From Chara braunii (lineage: Eukaryota > Streptophyta > Charophyceae > Charales > Characeae), in NCBI GenBank assembly GCA_003427395.1, contig BFEA01000613.1, positions 771,189 to 808,892 on the forward strand: a stretch of 37,704 nt of DNA, read 5' to 3'. A program made the position numbers and the translations under genes. Shown here piece after piece: positions 9,532 to 18,552 of this stretch. Below the pieces are notes generated by a model that saw nothing but the letters and a program-made list of their open reading frames with translations, was not told where the DNA came from and did no database searches. Numbering within the stretch: the first letter of the stretch is position 1; the number at the start of each line of letters is the position of its first letter.

Positions 9532-10163
9532 TGGTGTCCCTCATAATAAACGGAGCTGTGTGTGTGAGTAAAAACGAAAATGAAAATACAAATCAATGAA
9601 TTTAATTGACTAAGATGTATAATGTTATGTTTATTGTTAGAACTAATAAGAAGCTATGTATCTAGTTAGTACGTGTTTAATACTTTTAGTTCTCCAGAAT
9701 GTTTATAGAGATGTTCAGGCACGGAGCGAAATGTTCAGTTTTGACGTACTTTTTCTATGTTACCTGATCGGGCGTCCCCCTCACCGTTCAGGATGTCCAC
9801 CTGGACAATTGGCCCAAACGTCCAATTGGAGCCCTCTGTCCGAACCTACATAAAAATATATATTTTTGTTTTTGTTTTTTGAATTTGTTTTATGTGGATT
9901 CTTCTTCAGATAAGGCATATGCCCATAAAGTCTTGAGGCGTTTTGACAAGTAGAAAATAAGCTATAAATTGCGAAAGATGGTGGTGAAGAAAATATGCTA
10001 TCCTAGTTTCTATTTTGTTTTTTGAAGTTTCTGTTTTTCTTTTTCCTGTTTTTCTTTTTCTGAAAAAAACTGGTGTTCTTTTGAGAAGTGACATATACCC
10101 TTATAGGTTTTCAGTCAATTTTAATTTATCAAATAACGAAAATGAAAATCATCAAAAATTGAG
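9532..10163. other. AT-rich DNA, no recognised gene
   Basis: AT-rich with T-run and TTTTTC repeats (about 10025-10065). The palindromic pair GTCCACCTGGAC / GGACAATTGGCC lies at about 9793-9813, and a related GGACAATTGGC recurs near 11256. No coding signature. Confidence 0.4.
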
Positions 10164-10440
10164 GTGAAAAAAAAAAGGCATCCTCTTCCTCCACGACCTC
10201 CTCCTCCTCTTCCTCCTCCTTCCCTTATTGTTCTTCTTTTTTTCCTCGTCGTCGACCTTTCATCGTTCGGGCCCATCCCTCTCCCATCACCTTGTCCTTC
10301 TTTCCTCTTCTTCTTCGTCCTCCTTGTCCTCCTCTTCTTTTTTTTTTTCTTCTTCTTCTTCCTCCTCTTCCTCATCACCTATGCCCCCTCCTCATATTCC
10401 TCCTCTTTTCTTCTTCTCCCTCTTCTTCCAACGGAAAAAT
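10164..10440 (+). repeat. TCC/TTC-rich polypyrimidine tract
   Basis: About 270 bases of imperfect CCT, TTC and TCTTCC triplets. Frames across it encode Pro/Ser/Phe (plus) or Lys/Arg/Gly (minus) low-complexity peptides and are not genes. Confidence 0.92.
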
Positions 10441-10601
10441 TTCCTAGAATTAAATAATCATTCTATAGTAAAATTACAATCTAAATTTTAAATTTTTATT
10501 CCATCTTAAAAAATGTCATTCTAATTTAAATTTTTTTCATCTTACTTGCAAACTTTCATTCCAAGAATAGGGTATCCCTTCTTATTTGGACTGCATGCTA
10601 G

Positions 10602-10776
10602 AGATGGAATGAAAGTCTGGATGAGTTCATGAAATATTTTAATTGGACTTTCATTCTAAGTAAGGATTTTCAGTCATAAATAGGTTAATTCAATCTAAAT
10701 TAGAAGATATTTGTTGGAGTAGAATGAAAATTTAATTACAACATTTCATAAACTCATCCAGACTTTCATTCCATCT
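10602..10776. repeat. 34-bp inverted repeat, hairpin/MITE-like
   Basis: The left arm 10602-10635 (starting AGATGGAATGAAAGTCTGG) and right arm 10743-10776 (ending AGACTTTCATTCCATCT) are complementary at 33 of 34 positions and enclose 107 AT-rich bases. Weaker complementarity continues inward around ACTTTCATTCTA / TAGAATGAAAATT. No target-site duplication could be assigned. It could be a foldback element or MITE remnant. Confidence 0.85.
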
Positions 10777-11034
10777 TGAACAAATAGATGTAGTTGGAAG
10801 GGAAAGCTCATATTTAGACGGGAACTTATCAAATAAAACTGAAAATTTCAGAATTGGACGAACTTTGGAATGATAATTTATAAATATGAAGGATTTTTTT
10901 TTTTATGGAATGTTTTTTCAACTTCCATTTCTCGTGGGAATTTTTTTGTCGTCTTCTTTTTCTTCCTCCTCGTTGTCGTGTGTAGCAGCGGGCCCTCCAT
11001 TAACCTCCACCCCTCTTCCCCTTTTTACTATTTT

Positions 11035-11146
11035 TTGTCGTTTTTTGCTCAGAATGGCCTAAATTATTTTTGGGGATGTTTCTTAGTGGTGTGTCGTTTT
11101 TTGCTCAGAATGGCCTAAACTATTTTTGGGGATGTCCCTTAGTGGT
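11035..11146. repeat. 56-bp tandem duplication
   Basis: The block GTCGTTTTTTGCTCAGAATG is present twice, with GCTCAGAA at 11047 and 11103. The units differ at a few positions (AAATT/AAACT, TTTCTT/TCCCTT). Confidence 0.9.
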
Positions 11147-12219
11147 GCGCAGACCTCCCCCATTTTTTTTTAATATATTTTTTTGGTCCAAAAAACTGTT
11201 GTTCAGGATCCTAGACAACTCCCCCCTGACTGTCTTCCGAAGATGTCTTCAGATTGGACAATTGGCAGCCTAGTATTGTTTTTTATTTTTTATTTGATTG
11301 GTGATATTTTTAGTATTTGTTTTTAACTCTAATTATCTTGAATTTTGAAGATGACTACTAGGCAAAGTTATTTGTATTGAATGGTGCATAGTTTGTTAGA
11401 TATTTTTTAACTATTTTATTTTTTTCACGTTTAGGAATTTTATGGGCAACCAAATCCCCGAACGTTAGGCGCAAATGTTTGCATAGATAACACACATACG
11501 AACGATCTGATAATATATATATTAAGGGCATATATTCTATTCTATATAATAATTTAAAAAAATTACGTTATTGTTTTTTTTTAATTATTTATATTTCAAG
11601 GAATATGAGTGAGAGCGATAAACAGAAAACCAACTTGCAAAATCACGAAGAAGTCCAGATAGTCATCTACCGAGCAGAGAGCTCAAATGCACCAAGATTC
11701 CATGCAAATAAGAGCGATACAATGAACTCGTGAGCCAATGTCCAAGCCCTCAGGCCACACCAACACAGTATCCAATGTTGCTCCTACGGTATGGCGCCCA
11801 ACGCCCAACCTACTTTACTCAGTCTATCTATCCTATCTACATTTGTGCAAGAGGCTCACTAGTCATCGAAGACCATTGTACATGACGTCAAACATCAATG
11901 CCGACCTCCCACATACACCAGGTACGTTCTCTCTTCTCCCCGCATCAGACCCTGTCCATCACTTATGTGCCTCCTTGAAGACCATCGTCGCTTGTCACGT
12001 GCCCATTGCCCTGCAGCGGCCTTGTTCACCTAATACCGCCCGCTTTCGCCCCAGCCAGAGCGCGAATGCAGACACTTGCGCAGCGTTGCAGCAGCGTGTC
12101 CGTAGTGCCTGCCTGGAAACTTCCTTTGGCCGGCCTCCTCCCTATATGCGAGTAGCTGCCCTGCCGGGTTGCTTGGGCCTGGCCGAGGAAGTTTCCAGTA
12201 GCTTCCGGTTGGGCCCCAG
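11147..12219. other. No recognised gene, left flank of Gypsy-1
   Basis: AT-rich to about 11600, then more balanced. A 181-codon plus-strand frame (11738-12283) is open but shows no domain, runs into the adjacent LTR, and is overlapped by minus-strand frames of similar length. It could be chance or a fragment of another element. No 5-bp target-site duplication matching the right flank of Gypsy-1 was found here. Confidence 0.4.
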
Positions 12220-12671
12220 TGTATGTGCCCAGACCCATTCCTATAGTTATGGACCTTGGCCCCTTTTCGGTTGGGCACTTTGAGGATTCCTTCAGGCTCG
12301 AAGTGTTCGTCGTGTTTGCATTGGCCCGCGGGGCAGGCGTGACGACAATGCTGCATTCTCATTGGCCCGCGGCCACTTCGTGATATGTCGGCCTCACATT
12401 GCGTGTGCCAGGGCGCAATCACCTGCTTGTTGGGCTCAACTGCTTGACGCAGCTGCTGCTTCTGGAAAGAGCCCGGGGAGAAGCCCAGGTTGCACTTCAA
12501 CCAGCTGGCGTGCAGCAACTGTCAGATACCCACATTGGTAAATGTTGAGATAAGGGTCTCTCGTGGATATCCAGGCCTGCCTTCACTTAGGGCGTGCACA
12601 AGGCTTGCTGGGGGCCACAGTCTAGAACATGTGCATGTTGGGTAGGGCCCCTTGAAGACACATTCCTCACA
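12220..12671 (-). repeat. Gypsy-1 3' LTR
   Basis: Strong homology with 22991-23427 runs from TTCGGTTGGGCACTT (12266) to the terminal ATTCCTCACA, so on the minus strand the LTR begins TGTGAGGAATG. Both copies share GATATGTCGG, AGGTTGCACTTCAACC and GAACATGTGCATGTTG. The two copies differ by many substitutions and small indels, which indicates an old insertion. The left boundary is uncertain: homology weakens left of 12258. Confidence 0.82.
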
Positions 12672-12690
12672 TTCCAACCCCCTTAGCTTC
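12672..12690 (-). promoter_or_regulatory. Gypsy-1 polypurine tract
   Basis: On the minus strand the sequence immediately before the 3' LTR reads AAGCTAAGGGGGTTGGAA, purine-rich and directly abutting TGTGAGG. This is where plus-strand DNA synthesis of an LTR element is primed, and it fixes the LTR edge at 12671. Confidence 0.7.
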
Positions 12691-12731
12691 GAAAGCCCGT
12701 TGAGATGCTTCTTAAGCTGGTGCCTTTCCAT

Positions 12732-13184
12732 TCACAACTTACGTTCATACTCTGCCACAACCTGAGGGGTTGTTTCAACCAGTTGCTCTCTTGTGAACCA
12801 TCGGTCTTCTTTTGGATTTGTGTGATCCCTGAATCTGATCCAGTACGTCCTCTTTGGTTTCGACAGTCTTCCTCTACCCACTAGCTTGGGAACAGTCATG
12901 TCTGTATGCTCCAAAATATCGTTGACGTCCACGTGGCCGTCCATGATTGGGGGCAGCATCGATCCCCTTGATGGGAACTGTTGTGTCTTAGCGAAAGGTG
13001 CAAGCTTTGAGGCGTCAAACACAGGGTAAGTGCGTAGGTGACCAAGGATACGAATAACGTACGAGGGACCGACCAAATCATTACCCATGATCTCTAAGAC
13101 CTCCCAAGCACCGAAGGACTGCGGCATTAGTTTTCTAGAGATGTCGAATTCTTGTCCTAGTTCACTAGCTTTTGACCCAGACAC
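12732..13184 (-). pseudogene. Gypsy-1 integrase C-terminus and chromodomain
   Basis: A 150-codon minus-strand frame. Residues 25-65 (GAWEVLEIMGNDLVGPSYVI, then HLRTYPVFDASKLAPF) form the small-barrel GP[YF]-type module that ends gypsy integrases. Residues 110-150 (YWIRFRDHTNPKEDRWFTRE, then QLVETTPQVVAEYE) have the chromodomain pattern of an aromatic beta-strand, a D/E-D-x-W-[FE] turn and a C-terminal helix. In chromoviruses this domain directs integration to marked chromatin. It is the tail of the pol polyprotein, not a separate gene; its Met is internal. A frame break separates it from the next segment near 13190-13236. The stop at the chromodomain end is followed by the polypurine tract. 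Confidence 0.85.
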
Positions 13185-13235
13185 GTTCCCCTACCTGAAA
13201 TGTGGATTGTCGTTGATGTTTGTTTTCAAAAACAA

Positions 13236-13478
13236 TCATTGCTTCTTGAGATTGCTTAATGTGCTCGACGACTTCTCGTACTGGACATCGAGTTCTATGG
13301 TGCTAGGAGTTGCAGAAGATCGGTTTTCAGGCAGGAGGAAGTCTAGAGCAAGTCTAGGCTTCCACCCCAGATGCAGCTGATTCAGATTGACAACAGTGGT
13401 GTTGTGCACAACATTGTTGTACAGACTGGCGATGAGAGGTAACTTCTCATCCCAGTCATCCTGGTTGGGCTTAAACAT
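13236..13478 (-). pseudogene. Gypsy-1 integrase, post-catalytic segment
   Basis: An 80-codon minus-strand frame: KPNQDDWDEKLPLIASLYN, then NQLHLGWKPRLALDFLLPE. In plant gypsy elements this W-x-x-x-L-P-x-x-x-x-x-Y-N block follows the integrase DDE core and comes before the GP[YF] module. Its upstream part is displaced by the 13479-14395 insertion. Joining across the predicted empty site keeps the frame, so the element was in frame here when hit. It ends in a stop or frame change before the chromodomain segment. Confidence 0.85.
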
Positions 13479-13749
13479 AGGATTCGTGAAAAACTAACAA
13501 AACAAATTGTTAGGTTTGCTCGAAATCTATTCAAGATTATGATAGTACGTTTTTCAAGTCTCCTCCAGGAACAAAATTCTTCGTGAAGTGAAACATCCGC
13601 AAAAAAAAGAACAGAAAATTAATTTTTCAGAACCACTGGAGGGCGCGAGGAAAAAAGCGGGTTTTTTCATAGAAGATCACGACCTGGTGAAGCACCGTAG
13701 GTTCAAGAACTGAAATATCTTGATTTTTTGTTATCCAAAAAAATTGTGT

Positions 13750-14234
13750 TTATAGTCCTATAAGATGTGTAGCACGATGAATTTATTTGGGGGTTTTTCG
13801 AACGCACAAACATGTTTTCCTGTTCGTGAATACTTTCGCTTGAACATGGTTTCCCACACATGGGCGAATATATTATTTTTTATTGTTTGTTTTAATTTTT
13901 TTCCCTATATTTTTATTTTAAACTCGTGTTTGGCTAAGAATTTCAAGGTGCCTCCGAGGCAAAAGTTGTTTGTATTTTTATTTTAAATGACATATATTTT
14001 TTGATAAGGGTTTTATTGTTAAGTTCAAAAGTGATTTATAGTCCTATAAATTATTTTGTGTAGAGCTTGGCTTTTACCTAACTGCGGAAACTGGCTTATA
14101 GTCCTATAAATGAGTATTCACCAAAACACTTTTTTTTTTTACATCTTTCAAGTTTGCCTTGTCATCCTTAAAAATTACCTTGTTTGAACTCTGTTTTTTT
14201 GCCAATCTAATAAGAATGACTTATAGTCATATAA
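13750..14234. repeat. Four copies of palindrome TTATAGTCCTATAA
   Basis: The 14-bp motif TTATAG-TC-CTATAA (six-base complementary arms, two-base spacer) is exact at 13750-13763, 14036-14049 and 14096-14109, and occurs as TTATAGTCATATAA at 14221-14234. It lies within the inverted-repeat element. Repeated palindromes inside such elements can be protein-binding sites, but here that is only a suggestion. Confidence 0.9.
13766..14003 (+). mobile_element. M1: diverged copy of the M-family MITE
   Basis: Begins TGTGTAGCAC (13766-13775), like the left ends of M3 and M4. It contains the shared core at about 13918-14003: a TTAAACTCGTGTTTGGCTAAG segment, then CTCCGAGGCAAAAGTTGTTT and an AT-rich tail to CATATATTTT. 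The right terminus is not recognisable, so the copy is probably truncated. It is nested in the 13479-14395 element. Confidence 0.65.
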
Positions 14235-14395
14235 AAGCATTTTGCAAAGAAGGCTTTTCTTGCACATTTTGAGAAACGCTAGACTTTTCACCTGATTTTT
14301 TGCCTCCTTTATCGCAAAATGATTAAAAACGCTCTCTTTTTGTGTAAAAAATAATCGTTTGACTTTTACTTTTTCATTCTATTTTCACGAATCCC

Positions 14396-14974
14396 ATGTT
14401 CTTAGTGTAACGCCTAAACAGATGCTGCACCACACGGTTTATATGTTCAGCTTGGACGTTGGCTTCGGAATGATTGCCCAAAGTCATTCGGAGTTGGCTG
14501 GCCATCTGTTCAGTAACCTTCTTCCACATCTCGCTGGTGAAACGGACATCTCTGTCACTAAAGATAGTCTTTGGCAGTCCAAAGTCACGCACCATAAATA
14601 ACTTGATGAAGTGTTCAGTCCTTGCAGTCTCTGGCATGACAATCGGTCTAGCGTGCTTAGTAAACCTACCCATTATGACGAAGATATGCCTCCTGCCACT
14701 CTTGCTGGTCATGAGAATATGCATGAAGTCCATGAAGACGCTCTGTCCTGGACCAGCAGGAATGGGCAAGGACTTCAGCAATCTAAGTGGAGCTTGAGTT
14801 TGCGGTTTGTCCCGCTGACAGTCGTGATAAGTCTGTACGTCTTGCTTGGCTTCGTCTAGCATACTAGGCCACCATAATTGTTGTACCAGATTTGCAGTAG
14901 TCTTTTTAAAGCCAAAGTGACCCATTGCGTCATGACACTCACCTAAAAATAAATTACGTAAAATCTCACTAGAT
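14396..14974 (-). pseudogene. Gypsy-1 integrase catalytic core
   Basis: Minus-strand frame from 14925 to 14374, with further in-frame residues upstream to about 14970 (ECHDAMGHFGF). The zinc-finger His pair (H-x4-H) is present, but the first Cys of the C-x2-C pair is Tyr (TYHDCQRDK). The DDE core shows the first Asp in SVFMDFMHIL, the second in LPKTIFSDRDVRFTSEMW and the Glu in VQAEHINRVVQHLFR. The usual H-P-x-x-x-G-Q-x-E context is altered around that Glu. Integrase joins element cDNA to host DNA; the broken finger and the insertion after HLFRRYTK make this copy inactive. Confidence 0.92.
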
Positions 14975-15791
14975 GGGACAACTAATCTTTTTTTTTTTCT
15001 TTTTTTGTTAACATTTGCGGGAGCCTACTATTGGAGGTGATACGAGCATCCCCCAATAGTAGGACCCATGTTGTAGATGGCTCCAATCTATTGGTGGGGA
15101 GCGGCACCGCCCCACTTAGAAGACTGGAGGAATTTGCATCCCTTACAAGAGTGGAAAAAGTTGCATGAAGCAGAACAACATTGATTACCCTCTTCCAAGG
15201 GGATTGACTGTCTGCTTAATTATGGGCCAGGTCTTGACAAACCAGGTGATGGGTCCCTGCACCCCCTACAGAGTGGCAAAACCCATGTCGCTGCCTATCT
15301 ACTTCCATCAAACCGAATGACCTTCTCGCCAGCTAATACCTAAGCCCCCCCAAGCTTGAGAATGCCTGTTTTTCCTGATCGAAGATTGAACAACACAATT
15401 CCAGCTACTACCCTAGGATGTTCACTCAGCCGAGCCATGTCCATATCCTAGATTCTTTATTATCATTACGAGGAAAAAGGAAACAATGGAAGTATTAACA
15501 TCACTCTGCCCACCGCATCCCTACAAAATTTTCGTTATAAGCCTAATAGGGGCAGGAAGATTATCACGCCATCTCTTAGTCCCTCACATCAACATACCAA
15601 CCCGCTGTTGTAGGGATGTCGCCAAGAATATGATTGCATGTGATGACCAGATGGGAACAGGATCACGATGGCCACCCGTCCCTAACCTTAACCCTTTCGT
15701 AATCACTACCCATTTATCTAATCTCCCCATCCCGGTTCATCTACTGTTCATGAAATTAGTATTTAGTAGTTTTTGTGAGACATCAAGTCGG

Positions 15792-15975
15792 CGCCGAAGA
15801 CAAAACAACACCATGTCATCCCCCAAGGTTATACAACGATCAGTACCTCAAAATTATTTTGACCTCCCCCCCAACGACTCCCACGCCGAAGACAAAACAA
15901 CACCATGTCATCCCCCAAGGTTATACAAAGATCAGTACCTCAAAATTATTTTGACCTCCCCCCCAACGACTCCCA
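15792..15975. repeat. 92-bp tandem duplication, nearly identical copies
   Basis: CGCCGAAGACAAAACAACAC begins at 15792 and 15884 and the units run to AACGACTCCCA. I see essentially one difference (CGATC versus AGATC), so this is one of the youngest events in the window. It lies inside the retroposon. Confidence 0.95.
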
Positions 15976-16039
15976 ACTAACCTAAACCCATTGTCTCCCC
16001 CTCGTCTCCCCAAGTCCAGGGCACCCACCATTCGACACA

Positions 16040-16520
16040 GTGAGAAGCACAGATAGTTGTGTCGGTTTTAAGCCGAGGAGCGGAAGGAGCAGCCCCACCG
16101 ACATATGCAGTAAACTCATTGTGTAATCTACCCCTATGACCTGCCTCTCGTTTTACAGAAAGGGCAGCTTCCCCGATCGGCCTATTGCAGGCCATCCTCA
16201 GGGAAGAAGTTTGAAGCACCCGCCCAAATGGAAGTTCCCTCGTGCTTGTCATTGCAACCATCCGAGAGCTTGCAGTGAGAAGCACAGATAGCTGTGTCGG
16301 TTTCAAACCGAGGAGCGGAAGGAGCGGCCCCTCCGCAGGAAATGACATATGCAGTAAACTCACTGTGCAATCTACGCCTATGGCCTGCCCCTCGTTTTAT
16401 AGAAAGGGCAGCTTCCCCGATCGGCCTATTGCAGGCCATCCTCAAGGAAGAAGTTTGAAGCACCCGCCCAGATGGAAGTTCCTTGGTGCGCGTCATTGCA
16501 ACCTTCCGAGAGCTTGCAGC
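16040..16520. repeat. About 235-bp tandem duplication
   Basis: Units start GTGAGAAGCACAGATAG at 16040 and 16275 and end at CCGAGAGCTTGCA. Both contain GGGCAGCTTCCCCGATCGG. The second unit carries a small insertion (CGCAGGAAAT). The minus-strand frame 16781-16182 spans unit 2 and part of unit 1 and so encodes the repeat twice. Confidence 0.93.
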
Positions 16521-16781
16521 GCCCAAATGAGGCTCATCGGTCCGATCCCGCGTTTGATCGTTGTTGAGGCCCTTGTCCACCATGTCACAAAAAATGAAAA
16601 CCTCGACAGTCATCCCAACAGGCGCCTGGCCCCTCTCCATCCTACCTATGTCAATTCCTTGTAGGTCTTGCTTTTCAGGTCGGTCGTTAAGCCATTCTTG
16701 CCCTTGGCGGCCACATATTATCTCATCCATCCTGCCCTCAGCCTCCGGAAGGACCTGCTCTAGTATTGCAGCATTTAACAA
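16182..16781 (-). other. Unrecognised 199-codon frame in the retroposon
   Basis: The longest open frame of the 2.4-kb insert, on the strand predicted by its poly(A) tail. It reads as a moderately charged protein without a motif I know; its C-terminal half encodes the 235-bp repeat (GRVLQTSSLRMACNRPIGEA, then ASNFFPEDGLQ). A related frame, 16363-15977, encodes the other repeat unit. It may be a remnant of the retroposon's own coding sequence or a chance frame. No function is proposed. Confidence 0.3.
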
Positions 16782-16787
16782 GCAGCC

Positions 16788-17204
16788 TCAAGTCGGACCG
16801 TGTGTTGTGCTCGGGCATCCTTCATCCACTTGTGGACTATCAATCTTAGTTGCCACCCGTCGTTGTGCTTTAATTACTTGTAATTTCTTCAATAGTGTCA
16901 GACACTCTTCCAAGTCGTTTATAGCATACTCCTTGTCGAGGGAGTGCTCCTTGCAAGAGTGTCCAGTTGTAGCATCGCTTATTTTGTATGCTGGCATCAG
17001 CGTGTCGACTGCTTTGGCGCGTGGATTCTCCACTCCGGCTGTGTCGTCCAATCGGGGGACGTTGACACTCAAGCCCCAAGGAGATGGTCGATCATGGCGA
17101 GCCTCGCCATTCATTTTGTATGCAGACGTCAGCATGTCGACCGCTCTGACGTGTGGATTCTCCACTCCGGCCGTGTCGTCCAGTCGGGGGACGTCGCCAC
17201 TCAA
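16788..17204 (-). other. Unrecognised 138-codon frame with an internal repeat
   Basis: Minus-strand frame near the 5' end of the retroposon. The 44-residue unit VPRLDDTAGVENP...AVDML...AYK occurs twice, because the underlying DNA has a 132-bp tandem duplication that keeps frame. The C-terminal part (DLEECLTLLKKLQVIKAQRR) is helical-looking and basic. No family recognised. The frame-preserving duplication and the strand agree with former coding use, but this is weak evidence. Confidence 0.35.
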
Positions 17205-17233
17205 GCCCCAAGGAGATGGTCGATCATGGCGAT
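16981..17233. repeat. 132-bp tandem duplication
   Basis: ATTTTGTATGC starts at 16981 and 17113. Both units contain GTGGATTCTCCACTCCGGC and CACTCAAGCCCCAAGGAGAT. The period is a multiple of three. Confidence 0.93.
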
Positions 17234-17405
17234 GGCATCTCCCCTGACTCGCACGGGTCCTAGGGGGCGGGCCTTACCGTCCTCGGACCGTGAAGTGCTA
17301 GCGCATCTACCGTGGTCTCACCGCTCCTGCTCCGTTGAGGCCCGCGGTAACTCTTCCTTCCACCCATGAACCCCTTTTGGTATCTTTGGATGTGAAGGTG
17401 AGAGT

Positions 17406-18023
17406 GGGACAACTAGTCTCTTAAATCCTGCCTTTTCAAGAAAGAGTAACCAATCCACCATGACAAACTTATCTGATGTGGCCTTATCATTTGCCTCAAG
17501 TTTGTGCATCATGTCCATCGTGATGGGGTCTTCCTTGTAGGCTTCCACCAGGGATCGAGTTACATCATCAGATAAGCCAAATTCAGTAATCAGCGCACCT
17601 AGGTAGTTTTCCCTACGTGACAACGCATCAGCAACCGTGTTGTACACTCTCTTCAAGTAATCTAGCTGAATATTGATTTATGACCTCAATCCGACGTTTA
17701 AGTGCGTCAGAGATAACAAGTTGAGTCTTTATCCACTTGAGTGTTTGATGGTTGGTTTTGAAGTAAAAGAACATTCCTAATAGATACTGTCTCCAATAAA
17801 CAAGTGCTTTGTAAAGGGTATACAGTTCCCGTTCGTAGGTGGACTTCTCCAATTTCTTCGATGGTGTCTTCTTACTCATGTTCTCAATCGGCCTTAACTT
17901 TTTCCCTTCTTGTTGGGCCAGCACTGCGCCAATGCCATATTGGCTTGCGTCAGGGGTCATGAAAAACGACCTCTCCCGATCGAGAACCATGAGAACCTCA
18001 TGGTTCATTTGAGCATGTTTCAA
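17406..18023 (-). pseudogene. Gypsy-1 RNase H
   Basis: Two overlapping minus-strand frames (18023-17628 and 17656-17318) form one RNase H. It shows the first Asp in TPDASQYGIGAVLAQQEGKK, the Glu in STYERELYTLYKAL, and the end signature VADALSRR followed by LGALITEFGLSDDV. The third catalytic position, normally Asp in the [TS]-D-H-Q-[TP]-L motif, is Asn here (KTNHQTLKWIK). RNase H removes the RNA template during cDNA synthesis, and this change would be expected to destroy activity. A frame change near 17660 divides the domain. The C-terminal side leads to GFKRLVVP, where the 2.4-kb retroposon inserted. Confidence 0.92.
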
Positions 18024-18552
18024 ACGCTTGAAAGATGCTTCACACTCGTCGGTCTATTCCCATGGTGTGTCAAGGCGAGTAAGATCAGTTAGAGGGGAGG
18101 CCATCGTGCTATACTTCTTCACGAAGTTGCGATAGAAGTTGGTCATCCCTAAGAAAGATTGGACCTCGGTTACAAACTTAGGTCATGGTCAGTCACGAAT
18201 GCAAGCCACCTTGGCATGTTCGGGCCTTATCCTTTTCGAGGATATCTCATGATCCAAGTACAAGATTTTAGTACGACCAAACCTACATTTTTCTAAATTA
18301 ATCTTGTACTTTTGTTGTCGAAGGAGTGAAAGTACGGTTTCTACATGATGGGCATGCTCCTTGACTGTTTACTGAAGATGAGTATGTCGTCTACATGACG
18401 ATGAACTTCTCTAAGTAGTCATGAAATATCCTATTCATGGTGTGTTGGAATGTACGTGGTGCATTGCAAAGGCCAAAGGGCACCACAAACTCGTATAGAT
18501 CATACCTGGTCCGGAAAGCGGTTTTGTGTTGGTCCTCTAGTCTAATGGCAAT
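18024..18552 (-). pseudogene. Gypsy-1 RT palm/thumb, broken
   Basis: Minus-strand translation in changing frames. [20 protein letters not shown] and [21 protein letters not shown] are the RT blocks after the first catalytic Asp. The second catalytic box is present as VDDILIFS (complement of about 18378-18397), but a one-base deletion puts a stop (HV/M-stop) at its front and removes the usual Tyr context. Further stops follow through the thumb, down to DRRV at about 18050. The nucleotide sequence remains clearly gypsy while the frame is lost at least three times. Confidence 0.85.

Larger units (their letters stand above)
13479..14395. mobile_element. 0.9-kb inverted-repeat DNA element inside integrase
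   Basis: The integrase frame is interrupted by about 917 AT-rich bases with 13-bp perfect terminal inverted repeats: GGATTCGTGAAAA at 13480-13492 and its complement at 14382-14394. The flanking bases allow a 2-3 bp target duplication (AT or CAT), and removing the element restores an integrase-like frame. It encodes no recognisable transposase, so it would be non-autonomous. It contains four copies of a palindromic motif and a diverged copy (M1) of the MITE core found three more times in this window. The superfamily cannot be decided: 3-bp duplications occur in PIF/Harbinger and CACTA elements. Confidence 0.72.
14975..17419 (-). mobile_element. Poly(A)-tailed 2.4-kb retroposon inserted in Gypsy-1 pol
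   Basis: The segment 14989-17405 splits the pol frame between RNase H and integrase and is flanked by 14-bp direct repeats, GGGACAACTARTCT, at 14975-14988 and 17406-17419. Both repeats encode the same RLVVP-type residues, so they are a true target-site duplication. Immediately inside the left repeat is a T-rich run (14988-15006), the complement of a poly(A) tail, so the insert points to the minus strand. A 14-bp duplication plus poly(A) tail is typical of LINE-machinery retrotransposition. The body has minus-strand frames of 199 and 138 codons and a plus-strand frame of 164 codons, none recognised, and three internal tandem duplications. It could be a LINE part, a mobilised transcript or a composite. 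Confidence 0.85.

Noticed and set aside
10121-10491. Lys/Arg-rich and Pro/Ser-rich frames
   Set aside because: They are products of the TCC/TTC polypyrimidine tract.
11738-12283. 181-codon plus-strand frame
   Set aside because: No recognisable domain, overlaps the Gypsy-1 LTR at its end, and is matched by minus-strand frames of similar length.
12014-12518. Minus-strand frames near the Gypsy-1 3' LTR as separate genes
   Set aside because: They lie in or beside the LTR and mirror frames in the other LTR copy (22922-23176), so they reflect shared LTR sequence.
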